Shown one piece after another: positions 1-12,814 of a stretch of 64,000 bases of DNA. Each line of letters starts with the position of its first letter. The stretch's first letter is position 1. The position numbers and the translations under genes are program-made. Origin of the DNA: Blakeslea trispora (taxonomy: Eukaryota; Mucoromycota; Mucoromycetes; Mucorales; Choanephoraceae); contig JAIWNE010000016.1 in assembly GCA_025331445.1 (NCBI GenBank), positions 124,001 through 188,000 of the forward strand, written 5' to 3'. Under the pieces are notes generated by a model. The model was not told where the DNA came from. It saw only the letters and a program-made list of their open reading frames with translations, and made no database searches.

Positions 1-3000
1 CAGAATCAGAAGATGATTGATCGAGAGCATGTTTGACAATGGCACCTCCTGCAATGATACCAGCAACAACCTTCTTTTTGTCAACGCAAGACGACTTCTT
101 TTGTTTTTTGCTCTCATCTTCTGAGCTTGAGGTGTCATCTTCACTCGATTCTTCAGTGTGCTTCTTCTTGAGCTCAGTCTTCTTGTTCTTTTCACATTTC
201 TTCTTGGCGTCAGAATCATCACTAGAGGACTCGCTATCAGACTTTGATTGCTTAGCCTTCTTGATTAGCTTGGATTCCTTCTTCTTCTTTTCATTGGCGC
301 AATCAGCCTTCTTTTTGATCTCTTGCTTGATACACTCAGACTTCTATTATCATCAAAAAGAAAAAAGTTAGAAAAACAAAGATGAATGATTATAAATCTG
401 ACTTACAGCTTTCTTCTTTTCATAATGAATAGAGTTACTTTCAACTTCAATCTCGAGTGTCTTGTTGCAACGGCCAATAGCCACGTTGATCTGGTTTTCT
501 GTAGCGGCGACAAGAGGCTTCATCTGTTCAATACCACCTGTAGAACTAAAGGCAACGGCAGAATTGATGCCAATTGACTGAACTTGGCTAGCACTTTGGA
601 CAAGCATACCTCGAGTCCATTCAATGATGTTAATAAGCTCTTGCTTGGCGGAAGAATCGGCCTTGGAAACTTGTATCTTCTTAACAATAGAGCTCAACTC
701 GGCATTGATGTACTCCTTTGCTTCAAACACAGTGCTTTCGACATCCTTACTAACCACAGCAAAGTCGTGCTCATGCTTTGCAAGTTCAGATACATCTACC
801 ATTAATTCTTCGAACCATTTGTGGATGATTGATAGAGTGTATTCAGTTGCAATAACCTTATAGATGTCTTTTCCAACCTTCTGTTGCTGGTTTGCTTGAG
901 AACCACTGGTTACCTGCTGCTTGCTTTGCTTTTTGGTCTTTGAAGATATCTTACTTTCGTAAGTAACAAGGGTTTGGCTGATTGTTTGTTCATGTTCGAT
1001 AACAACAGAAGCCATCTTGTCAAAGCCGCCATAGTTGTGAGATGTGGATGTGGATGCGTCAATACCAATCATCTTGATTTCAGTCGAAGCCTTGGTGGTT
1101 GTGGTCTTCACTTGTTCCATAACAATATCAAGGGACTTGATGCTTTCTTCCGTCTGGAGAGTTTCCTTGATCTTGATAGTCGATTGATCCAAGTATGAGT
1201 AAATCAAATCAGTCTCCTTCTTGACGATCAGTTCAATTTCATCAGAGGATTTGCCACTTTGGGAGCAAGTAGAAACCTTTTCAGTCAATCTCTTCAACCA
1301 CTCACGGATAGTGATCTTGACTTCATGGATCGACAAAGAAGCGTTCAAGGTAGATGATGACTGTTCAACATTTTCTGTAATGTCAGCTGCAATATGTCCG
1401 CATGAGTGATGGTCATTAACAGAGCAGACAAACTCGTGCTTTGAGCTTTCAAACTTTTGAGTAATTTCAGTGACTGTCTCTTTTGTAATTGTGCTGATGG
1501 TCTCAGTGATTTTAGTGATATCTTGATCTTTTTCGATGTACCAAACACTTGAATGAACGCGGTTGATTCTTTGCATAATCAAGTCTTCACTGAATTTAAT
1601 CATCTTAATTACTTCGGCTGTAGCTACACCTGACAGGGCAGCAGTAGATACAACGGATACAGTAGATTTTGTTTCCAGAGCTGACAATCGCTTGGCAGCA
1701 GAGTTTTTGATATCCTCTGTCAAAGCAGCGACTTCTTTACGAGAATTGCTGATCAACAATGCAATGTCCTTCTCAACGTTGTCACCACCTTGTTCAAGAC
1801 GCAGGATTACAGACTTAGTGAACTTTTGGAAGTAAATGGTCAGAGTTGATTGCACACTTTCAGTAACCATAGTAAGCTCGCTTTGAATGTCCAAAAGAGC
1901 TGCTTCCTTTTGCTTGAGTTTGTCGATAGAGGCACCAACAAATGTAGAGACGGAAGATTTAGTCTGCTTGCATTTCTCCAAGGCTACTTCAACTTCTTGG
2001 GTTGTAGAAAGCTTAATGACTTCAAGTCGAGACTTGACATCAACTGCGGCAGAGGTTGATGAAGCGACAGCAATTTCTTGGATACGTGTAGCTTGAGCAC
2101 TAGCAGTTTCTTCAATCCAAGAAAGAACATCATGTTGATACTTATCAACAATCACTTGGTTTGATTTAGCAGTCTTGATTATTTCAAGGAATTCAGTCTT
2201 GGACTTTTCTACTGTTACAGTGATTTCCTCAGTTGAGATAGTAGATTGCTTGGTTTGAGAAACAACTGTCTCAGTAAGAGTTGAAAGCCATTTGTTGAAT
2301 TGCACCTTAACATCAGCAATCACAGCAGCAGCTTGTTCTTGTTGCTTCTTTAACTGCTCTTCCTTCTTTTTGTGTTCTGAAAGCTTCTTGCCTATTTCAA
2401 CTGCAATGGCAGTACCAACAGCAACGCCAGCAGTGCCCTTAAGCATTTTCTTGGCAAGCTCAGTCTTGGAGTGATGGTCTTCTTCAAGCTTTTGCTTTTG
2501 TGTCTTTCCGGTGTTCTCTTGAGTCTGAGGCACAGCAGGAGTGACAACGCCATGAACAGATTCAACAACCTTTTCAGCCTTTGTAGTAACTGCATGACTG
2601 ACAGATTCAAGGTGCGACTTGATTTCATGACGAGATTCCTCAGCAATTTGTAAAAGCTTCTCTGATGTAGTCTTTACTTCTTCTTTACCAGATGTAGCAA
2701 TTCTGTTAACTTGAGCAATTCGAAGGCGAGTTGAACGACGGATAGCTTCCAGTGATTCAAGGAAGTGCTTTTCTTCAACCTTCTCATGAGCTGATACCAT
2801 AGAGAGTTCATATGTTATCTTACTCTTGGCTTCTTCAAGGATAAGATCAAGCTCTTTTTCAGAAACAACAATCAATCCATGAACATCTTGTTCAAGAGAC
2901 TCAGAGCCTACAATCACGAGTTGATGAACACGTTCAACTAGAGCAGATATATGGCTTGAGACATTCTTTGTAGTCTCTGAGACAACAACAAGACCATATT

Positions 3001-6000
3001 GAACGCCCAAAGACATCTTGGATGAAGAAGACTCCTCGGCAATGGTGTTTTGATGTGTTGTAGCAGATTCAGCAGTGACTTCGATATGATGACCAATAAT
3101 TGTTTCAGAAACAGCCAAAGTAGAGTCAATCTTTTCGCAAGTCTCATGAGTGATAGAATACAACTGTTCGTCATATTCAGTTTCACTTGTGACAGTAGAA
3201 GTGGCAATTTTCTCGATCTTGGAAACTTGGATTGTTACACTAGCTTGGACTTGCTCCAAGGTATATTGAACTTTCTTGATTGTTTCAACCTGTAATTCAG
3301 CATCAACCTTTGAACATTCAGATGAAGTATGGTCAGCGCTATTGATTCTCTTTTCAATTTCTGTCTTTGATTTAAGAATATAAGCGTTGATTTCTTCTTG
3401 ATGCTTCTTGAAAATGACACTGATATCAGCCTCAACGTTACTACCACCTTGCTTGCGACGCTCAATGACAGTTTTGCTAAGCTTTCTGAACATGTCTTGA
3501 ATGGTCAAGCGTGTGTCTTCAATGAGAATGCCAACAACAACCTTAGTCTTCTCGACAGATTCGCCATAGCTGGTCTTAGAATAGTCAGCGCCTTCGAATT
3601 TCTTGCCAGCAGCAATAGTAGCAGATGATTCATGACCAACTTTGTGGATAACGGAGGCAGAAGTCTTGGCCTTTTCAAGCGCACTATCAACCTTTTGCAA
3701 AGTAGTTTCTTTTACAGATTCAAGCTTTTGTTCAAAATGAGTATGATCTACTTCTGTTGCAGTAGCAATTTCATAACCAATTTGCTTGATCTCATAAACT
3801 TGCTTCCAAACAGTGCTTCGAACCCAAGAAAGAGTAGAATGGAAGCTAGTTTGAGAGGTACCAATGATAGAGGTAGTATTACGCTTGGATTTTTCGATTT
3901 GCATAGCAAGTTTCTGTTGTGATTCATAGATGATGCTATCAATTTCTTGATGTACATTGTCTCCCTTCTTTTGGGCACATTCATACACCTTCTTGTTCAA
4001 GTCAACAAGCCAGTCTCTAATCACGACATGAACCTCATCGTACACTACAACCAAAGTGTCTGACTTCTTTTCAACAGTTGTCTTAGTCAAAGAATCCTTT
4101 TCAACAGTAGAATCATCAACCTTGTCAGTGTGTTTGGTTGTATTCAAAGACTCTTGCTGCTTGTTCTTTTCAGCATCATGATGGTGGAAGATAGTGATGT
4201 TGGCGAGAGCAGCGGCAGCAGCACCAAGGGCAGCACTTGAAGCAGCATTAGTCTTGCTACTGGTGGCCTCCTTTTTATCTTCAAGGACTGTTGAACTAGC
4301 AGAGGGTTTGTTATTGACTTTGCTGACCTTAGTCTGTTCAACTTCAGTCTCAATAGTATCAACAATCTTAGTTCCTTGGTCAGTCTTTGACTTTTCAACT
4401 TGCTTAACATCTTCTGTCTTAGTGACTTGAGTCTTGTTGTCAACTGAACTATGAGCAGGTTGGGTGGTTTCGGTAGTTTCAGTTGTCTTCTTGACTTCAG
4501 TAATCTTAGTACTACTGTTGTCACCAACAATTGTCAGCTTGTTGTTTTCACCTTCAATTTCTTGTGTCTTGTTTACAACACTAGTTGTCTTCTTGACGTT
4601 GACAACCTTGGTTACAATGCTTTGAAGTTCAGACAGAACAATGCGAGATGCATTAGCACCAAATGAATAGCTCAAGTAACGAACAATTTGATGCTTCGAG
4701 ACTTCACTGTGAGCAACCGACTTCTTGAACTGATAGATGTTAGCAGTTATAGAAGCTTTGATGTTGTCCAGAGAATATTCAAGACGACGACGTTCAGCCC
4801 AGCTAAGGTAAGTCAAATGAGCATAGTATGCACGAAGGACCAGTTTAGCTTCTTCAATGCGAGTATTGACTTCGACTTGGGCAGCATCAATAATTGTCAT
4901 TGCATCTTGCTTGACAGATTCCTCAGAAGATTCGCTACCTTCTTGGATCAAAAGTTCAATCTGTTGTGTAGTTTGAATGAACCAGCTTGAAATCTTGGTT
5001 TGTGTTTCAAGTAGCTTATTGGATACTGTCTGCTGTGCAACACCGATCATCTTTTCATCCAAGACTACTGATAACTCGGCCTTGTCTTCTTTCTTAACCA
5101 TTGTTTTTTGGACATCAACAATATCTTGAGTAACAGCGGCTTGATAGACTTGGAGCTCAGTAGAAAGTTTTTCTTCAATGATGCGAGTAACATCCAACCA
5201 ATGCTCTTCATCCACAAGATATTGCTTTTGAGAACAGACTGTGCCAATATGGGTACTCATAACTCCTTCAGTCTGATCAATGGCAGCCTCAACTGTCTTA
5301 ATAACAGATGTCTGCTTAGAAGAGAGAGTAGTAGAAGATTGCTTGAATTGATTTGAGACATCGCTCTTGATTTGAGTAAGCTCTTGAGATAACTCTTTGC
5401 GAGAGTTTTCAATTATGGAGTTAATCTCTTCGTCAGAGGATCCACTGTTCTTGGCCTTGTGCACTGTTTCATACAGATTGATCAACCAGTAACGAACTGT
5501 GACTTTGATACTATCGACTGTCACTAGGATGTTTTCTGTAGAAGAAACAACATCAGTAGAGCTAGATGATTGAGTCTGCTCGGAGCTTGTCTTCTTTGTT
5601 ACGTTTTCAATGACAAGTTGATAGTGGCTTTCGGCCTCTTGGGAAGCTGTGGTGATAGTAGAATCAAAATCAAGACCATTCAAATCGGTTGCTTCACCAG
5701 ATTGTAAGCGTCCCAAAAACTTTTCGAAAACGCGAGCACGATAAAGTTCCTTGATTTGATGAACAGATACATGCCATTCAGGAACAGATCCCACTACCAA
5801 ATGCTCTAAAGATGCATGTACACGCAAGTGCTCATCCAAACGTCTAAAGAGATCTTCACGACATTCTTCAACTGTTTGAACGAGTTCTTCTCTTGTCTTG
5901 CAACGGCGAATACGCTGACTGAATGTAATCTTCCATGCCCGTGTGATCATGCGAGATTCCTCAATAATCTGAACAGAGGTTTGCTTTGAACGTTGGACAG

Positions 6001-9000
6001 TGATCTTTTCGGTTGCCTTTTTATCGGAAGAAACAGATGACACATTGTCTTGTTTGTTTTCCACTTGAATACCAGCAACAGAGCTAGATGTCTGTTTCTT
6101 TTCTTCAGCTTTTTCTTGATGATGCTTAGAGACTTTGTCAGCGATTTTAGAGGCACCCTCAACGATACCAACAGCTGCTGCTGTAGTGGCAGTGGCAATA
6201 CCAACATTGGTGAGTATCTCTTGAAAAGAATGGTGCTTCTCTTTATCAGCAACCACAGCAGATGACACATTGTTGTTCAATGCATTGTTCTTCTTCACTG
6301 AGATGTCTTCGACTTCAATATCAGCTTCTTCAATACTCTCAATAAGAGCATTAGCCTCAATGCTTGCAGACAAGCGCTCTACAGATGATACGGTGGACAC
6401 AGTGGTGCTACTAGTTACAGTAGTCTCACTACCAGTGATGGTAGCTTTGCCAAAGATTGGAACAGAGAACTTCCATGTGATTGAATGCTTATCAGAAGAT
6501 CCTTCTGAAACAAGTTGAATAAGTGTGTCTTCAGTCAATCCTTCAGCTTCGGTACTAGTGAAGCCCAAAGTATATTGAGCATAACTGTCGAGATATATTC
6601 TACCGTCAGCGGTAAGAGACCATTTTTGCGAGCTTACGCCTGCTTCAGCAGTTTGAATCAATTTAGCTGATTCATCGACCTGTCCTTCTACATCAATAAC
6701 AAGCTTGCTGCCATAGTTAATCAAAACTCCAGAGCGATAGGTCCAAAGCTGGCTTCTATAGTCCTTGAAGCTAAGCTTCTTAAGAGTCAAGAATGCACCA
6801 TCACTTGTAGAAGAGTCTTTGACAGCAAGTACGAGACTGTCAGTACTTTGAGAGTTAACCTTAACAAAGAACCATGTGGCGTGAGGGAACAAGCCATACT
6901 TCTGCACCGTAGTGGTAGTGGTAGTGGTAGATGACTTTTGAGAAGTAATCATCCAAGAGATAACAGTAGAAAGTGCAACCTTTGACTCCTTTTCAATTTC
7001 ATGATTAGAAAAGACAGGAATATGCAATTGAAGGGCAGGCTTGCTTTCAGTAGTCTCATGATCAGTAGTGATTAGCTGATATCGGCGCTCATTATGGCTA
7101 GAGTAAGCAACGCTGAAGTAGATAACTTCAGAATGAATCTTTACATGCAAAACTCCTCTACTAGAGACATAGAAAGTTTGATTTAAAGTTTCATTGTTAC
7201 CCGAAAGCATCAACTTGTGGGCTACAAAAAAGGAATTAATGTGACTGAATTTAACGTTTGCTTGAAAATTGATACTTACAGTTCTTATCATAGATGAGAC
7301 GCAACATGTACTTATAGTTGATAAGATATCCGTTGATGTATGTCCACATGTATTGTTTATGATCTTCTTGTTCGCTAAGCTTGACGAAGCCAACTTCAGC
7401 AGAATCGGTATTGCCAGATGACAAGAAGGCGTTTCCTCCATCAGCACTAATGAGGAACCAATTTTGAGAGCTAGGCCATTGATTGTCGGATGTGATCTTA
7501 TGTTGGAACGTTTGCTTCAAACAACCAAAAGCAGCAATAGCAGAAATACAAGAGGAGATAGCACTGATTTTACCAGCTTCAATAATTGTGAACTTATCAG
7601 TTGAAGCACTGCTGCTTGTCTGCTCAGCAGGAATCAAAGCAGGTATCTTGATTTCCCAGCGCTGTTCAGGGCGAGCAATGTTACCAGTAAGATGAGCTTT
7701 TTCTTCCTGAAGGTAGACATTGATTGTTGTGTTTTGGTCACTCACACGCTTGACTTCCTTGACGCCCAAGACTAAATCTGGCTTTGACTTCAAAGAAATA
7801 AGTCCATCTGTTCCAAGTTCCCATTGTTGATCAGCAACATTATCACCAGTTATTCTTGTAGAAATCACAAGTCTTTCTCCGGCAACAATTGTGTCAGTCA
7901 TTGTAGCATCAAGTACTAAGTTGTGACCCTTAAGATTCACTACTCGGCCTTCTCTGTAGGACCAAAGTTGGCTTGCGAAGTTAGTCGACTTCATTGGAGC
8001 AAGGACTACATAAGCACCATCTCTGGTATCACCATCAACAACATCGAGAACCATTCCATGAAGATAACTCTTGATGAAGAAATAGCCAGACATTGGGAAG
8101 TTCTGTAAGGTATGAGTTTTGTAGCGTACAATTCTTTCAAAACCAGTAGGCACATAATCGCATTCAATACGGAAAGACTCTTTTCTATCAAACTTTAATG
8201 AGTTATAGAAAGTCTTCTTCGTCTTGCCAACTTGAGTTGTCTTGTTTGATTTAGATTCGTCTTTGTTCTTTGTGAGCACATTGGAGATAGCTTGAGGAGC
8301 TGAAGCCAAAGTTTCAGTCACCTTGTTGGCGGCATCAACAGCATTGTCCAAAATGCTTGCACCAGCAGCGACAATACCAGTTTTCTCTGCTACGCTGAGC
8401 TCTGAAAGACTAGCAGAATCATCATCCTCGTCTTCGCTGTCGCTGTCATCACTATCATCACTAATAACATCTTCACTCGATTCTTCTGCTTCTTTGACAT
8501 TCAATTTCTGATCGTCAAGACCTTGAATTTCATCAGAATCATTAGAAGTAGTTTCTGTTGAGGTAGTGGTTGTGATTGTAGTGGTTCTATAAACGGGCTT
8601 TGAGAATACCCATCGAAGCCATTGTTCGGACTTGAGAGTTGTTTCTCTTTGACCCTTTTCGTTGATGAACTTGCGAACACTCAGTTGACGAAGACCAACT
8701 TGTGCACCAGAAACTTGAATTCGGCTTGAATTAGATACGCCAATGACAAGACGTTCGTCAGAGCGCAAGTGAATTTCACCATTAGCTGTGAGTGACCAAA
8801 ATTGATGGTCAGACATAGACTTCTCGCGAACAAACAAAGGATTACGGAGGCCATCTTCAAGCAGGACACCTTTGACAATAGTGGCATCCAAAGCAAGACC
8901 AGTTTGTGCATTGATCAGATAACCATTTTCGTAAGTCCAGAATTGCCATTTGTATCTCTTGAAATTGATAGGTCTGAGCAATACTTCATGCTCGGTAGAA

Positions 9001-12000
9001 CCATTTTCGCCAACGCGAGCCTTCTGTTCAACAGTCAAAGCAAGATGCTCATCGCCACAGTTTGCACGGATAAAGAATCCACCTTCAGGGAAGGTACCCC
9101 AGCGACGAACAACAGTGTACTTTTCAGCTCTTTCGTAGCGTTCCATAGTGGAAACATTGACTGAAGTATCATCGACCTCTTCAACAAACAGGCCACTGGT
9201 GTTGCGTATCAAAGCTCCAGGAGAAGTGGAAACGCCCTTAACGCCATCGACAATCTTACCAAATCGTGGGACAGCAAAGGCCCATTGTTGGTAAGAGAGA
9301 TCCAAGGATCCACGAGTATACAGTTGGATTTCTGAACCTTCAGAGACGTTCTTGTCTTTAGGGCCAAGGACATAGTTGGGACGATCCTTAGGATGAATAT
9401 GGCCATCAACAGACAAAGACCATAATTGGTTTTTGCGATGTCTCTTCAAGAATTTTTGATGCCATTGAATGATGTCACTACCACTCTCAATAGCACCTCC
9501 AGCTACATCAATGACATAGTCTGATTCAAGGTTGATCAAACAACCATCATCTTCGACATGCCAGAGTTGACGACGGAAAATCTTGTAATCCAGTTTTTGA
9601 AGGACGAGCTTAGCACCTTCTTTTTTGCTAGGAGCAGTAAGGACAAGAGACTTATCAGCCTTTGAGCAAATATAGAACCAGCTGTCAGGGAAGACACCAT
9701 ATGAATGAGTGACCTTCTTAGTGTTATGCATAGAAGAAACTAATGAAAAGAAACAATGAGAAACTCAATACAAAGCTAATATGTTTTTTTTCAAGTCCTT
9801 ACATTTATGTGTACACAAAGTCAACAAGACACGTTCAGTTCTTGACATGTAGCGAATTTCCTTCTTATAGATATCACTATAACGAGTTTCGTAATGACCA
9901 CGAGCAAAGCCCCAGGCATAATGCTCATATGAACTTCCACTATAGGCAAGCTGTACTTGATATCCGCTTTCATGTTGAATCAATGTCAAACCCAAGTTCT
10001 TCTTGGATTGAGATACAATTGATCCATCTGTCATAACAGCCCAGCTTTGACGTTGGTCAATTGCATTTGATTCAGTAGTAAGTGCGTTACGGATCTGTAA
10101 TAGACTTCCACCGACAAGGTCATCTGATTTTGTAAAAAAAAAAAAAAAGAAATGAGCCTATATTACGTTTGATATGAAGGATATTATACTTTACCAGCAG
10201 CATGTAAAACAAGTCCAGTTGTTACATGAGTAAGACAACCATCACGGAAAGTCCATTTGAAATGCTCACTACTCTCACCAAGTTCAAGCTTCTTTAAAGT
10301 CAAAAAGGCAAATGCTTCAGGCTTTTCAGGAACCAAAGCTAGGTTTCCTTGAGCAGTAAGGAAGAAAGTATCCTCAGGCCAGTTAGCAACACGGTGAACT
10401 ACCTTTTGAATGACCTTTTCACTGAATTGCTTCCATTCAGACAAGGCACTAACAGTCCAACGAACAAGAACTTGAGTGTTGTTTTCTACCTTAATTTCAG
10501 GAGCCAACAAACTCCAGCGGTATTCTTGTTGAACAGAGAGGTATTCTTCAAGTACAAGGTCATACGAGTCACTATCAGAGACCTTTCGAGGCACAAGAGT
10601 AAGTGAGGGGTTAGATCCATGGATAAGGTATCCCTCAACAGTCAAGCGCCATCTTTGACCAATGTCGCCAGCTTTACGCAATTCTTGACGGATAGATGAC
10701 CCGGCAACTAGGTTGTCATCTAAAATTAAAAAAGGAATCGTCAGTTTAGATGATGTGATACGTTTCACTACATTTTTTTTTCTGTAGCACTCACTTTCTA
10801 CATCAATTGCTAATTGTGTGGCAAAATTGATCAAAACTCCGTTCCAGTACATCCAAAGCTGATTGCGCCAGTTCTCTTTGCTGATCTGTTGCAAGTGAAT
10901 TTGCTCAGTCACACTGTCAGCAGTAAGGACAAGTGGTGCTTCAGGAGAAGCATAAGCGAAAGAGCGAATAAAGAACCATCCACTGGGGTATTGAGCATAA
11001 TTGTGATAATGCACTTTCTTTTGCACAGTTGTTTCAGGAACAGAAGCTAGTTTAATTAAAAGTTAATTTCTTATGCATATTGCAACTCTTTTTTTTTTCG
11101 GTACAGAAACTTACTTGAAACTTGCTTGAAGACAGGAAGAACAAAGTTCCAACGTTGTTCTGAATGATCTGGAGTCTTTTTGTCAGCTAGGCGAACAGTA
11201 AGACGATCTTTAATGTTGACACTAGAGATTGCAAGCACAACATCCTTGTGTATCTTTGAGTGGATATAACCTTCAGGTGAAAGTCCCCATTGCTGGTTCT
11301 CAAAGCCTTCTTTCTTTTGCTTGTATTGACAGAGCTCAGTGCCATCAACGATGCATCCTGCAAGAAATAAATGTCAGTCATCAAACCCATAAGTATGTCT
11401 AGACACAAACAACTTTACCTCCACGAACATCCAAGACCAAATTAGACTCTTTGTTGATGAGGAATCCATCCTTGTGCGACCAGAGCTGACGGTTGAAGTT
11501 CTTGGGATCCAACTTGGTAGCCACTATCTGAGCAGCCAACTTTTCAGTTTCAAGCACAGTGATAACAAGGTCATGTTTCTGATTCTTGATGAAGAAATGT
11601 CCCTCAGGGAAGACACCAATTTGTTCAGTAACAGTTGTGATCTCTGTTGTTTTCTTTTTGAAAATAGGGGCTACAATGACAAAACGCTGGTAAGAGTGAG
11701 TCTTATGATCAGTTTGCTTTTGCAACATAAGAGCTGCACTGTCACGGTTCAAGCCAAACCAGTTGTCTTTTTTGAATCCGAGAACATAATGATGATCACT
11801 CTTTAATTTGATTTCACCAGAGTTGGCAAAAATCCATGATTGGAGAGACAAATCCTTCTCAGTGATGCTTGAGGATTGGCGAATACTAGCTTCGTCCAAT
11901 ACTTCTTCAGCAGTCAAGGCAAATCCAGAAGCCTTGTTGATGAGACGACCAGTAATCACATCATAATGCCAAAGTTGAGTTTCGTAGTCATTTTTACGCA

Positions 12001-12814
12001 ATGGTGAGAGAAAGATGCGGGCGCCAGAGCTATTGGAAGAGGCGAACTCAACGCCAATAAAGTATCCAGTAGACTCAGACTTGATAAAGAACTCATGATC
12101 AGGGAAAGAAGTCATTTGGTTTGACTCATCAAGACAGGTATCCTCATCATCTGTCATATCAATTGAAATTAGGAAACTTGAGCATGCTTATATCTAATTT
12201 TTTTTTACCTTGGTGGTGATGAAGAGAGGCACTACTGAAACTGCCAAGTGAGGCACCACTGATAGTACGCTTTAAGCTATGCATAGATCCACTAAGTATA
12301 GATGTACGTTTTTGAGTAGCAGGCATAAACTCCCAACGCTGCTCCTTTCTTTCCTTCACATTCTTATCCAGCTTCTGAAGATGAACGTGTTGGCCATCTC
12401 GACGAGTGAAGAAAGACTCTTTGATACCAAGAACTAAGCTGGGATCCTTTGTGAGGTAAATATGGCCATCAACAGAGAGCCCGAAAGTTTGGCAAGTGGA
12501 ACTGTCAGAATCATGCTGTTGAACAATTTCAGCTCCAACTTTAGCAGAGCCTAAAGATATTCTCTTATTTTAATATGATTGTAATCACATTTATTGTCTC
12601 TCATTTGTTTACCTTTGGAAACATCGAGAACCAATCCAGTCTTTTTGTTATGAAGACGACCATCTTCTCCATGCTGCCAAAGTTGTGAATCAGCATCTCT
12701 GCTTTTAATAGTAGTCATCAAGACTGGTTCACCAGCAGTAGACTTTTCTGCAGTCAATACATAACCGCTGTTAAGATTCTTAATAAAAAGCCAACCCTTA
12801 GGAAACGATGTCAT
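1..12814 (-). CDS. Gellin: giant beta-trefoil wound-gelation protein (3' partial)
   Basis: Exons (minus): 12814-12613, 12550-12209, 12150-11419, 11357-11115, 11046-10795, 10719-10195, 10123-9803, 9739-7280, 7221-407, 343-beyond 1. This gives at least 4,078 residues. The N-terminal half (about residues 1-1,960) has ten beta-trefoil modules. Each starts FPxGWFFI-like, continues with QLW, GxLIN and LVLDV, then QxWxLxxDGxI and YVLG, and ends QRWxFxxP. Ten such Gll domains are the published hallmark of Mucoromycota gellins, which gel protoplasm at wounds under flow; this is established knowledge for the family. The C-terminal ~2,100 residues are Ser/Thr/Glu/Lys-rich and helical, with about ten degenerate repeats and several Ala/Gly hydrophobic segments with K/H-rich flanks (around 6,140-6,215, 4,197-4,245, 2,380-2,446 and 28-75) that might contact membranes (inference). 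The start at 12814 is chosen because MTSFP begins the first module; an in-frame ATG lies at 12841. No signal peptide is seen, so it is probably cytoplasmic. Confidence 0.88.
800..5960 (-). repeat. Degenerate helical repeats in the gellin C-terminal half
   Basis: About ten copies of a unit occur, marked by an aromatic/hydrophobic helix such as WLxxLxxxV, then an acidic linker with EI or DI, then IIxxSRKEL and IxxxKxxI. Helix starts lie near 5930, 5487, 4983, 4010, 3497, 2950, 2288, 1835, 1303 and 822, so spacing is usually 450-660 nt (150-220 residues). The 4983-4010 gap is longer and holds a Thr/Lys/Glu-rich linker and an Ala-rich segment. I do not recognise the unit as a named domain. Confidence 0.6.

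Noticed and set aside
33..371. Plus-strand Ser/Phe-rich frame at the window start
   Set aside because: It is the complement of a Lys/Glu/Ser-rich gellin exon (343 downward), not a gene.
188..8460. Toxin-like lectin identity for the beta-trefoil modules
   Set aside because: The fold shows QxW motifs shared with many lectins, but ten tandem modules, no secretion signal and no catalytic chain fit gellin, not a toxin.
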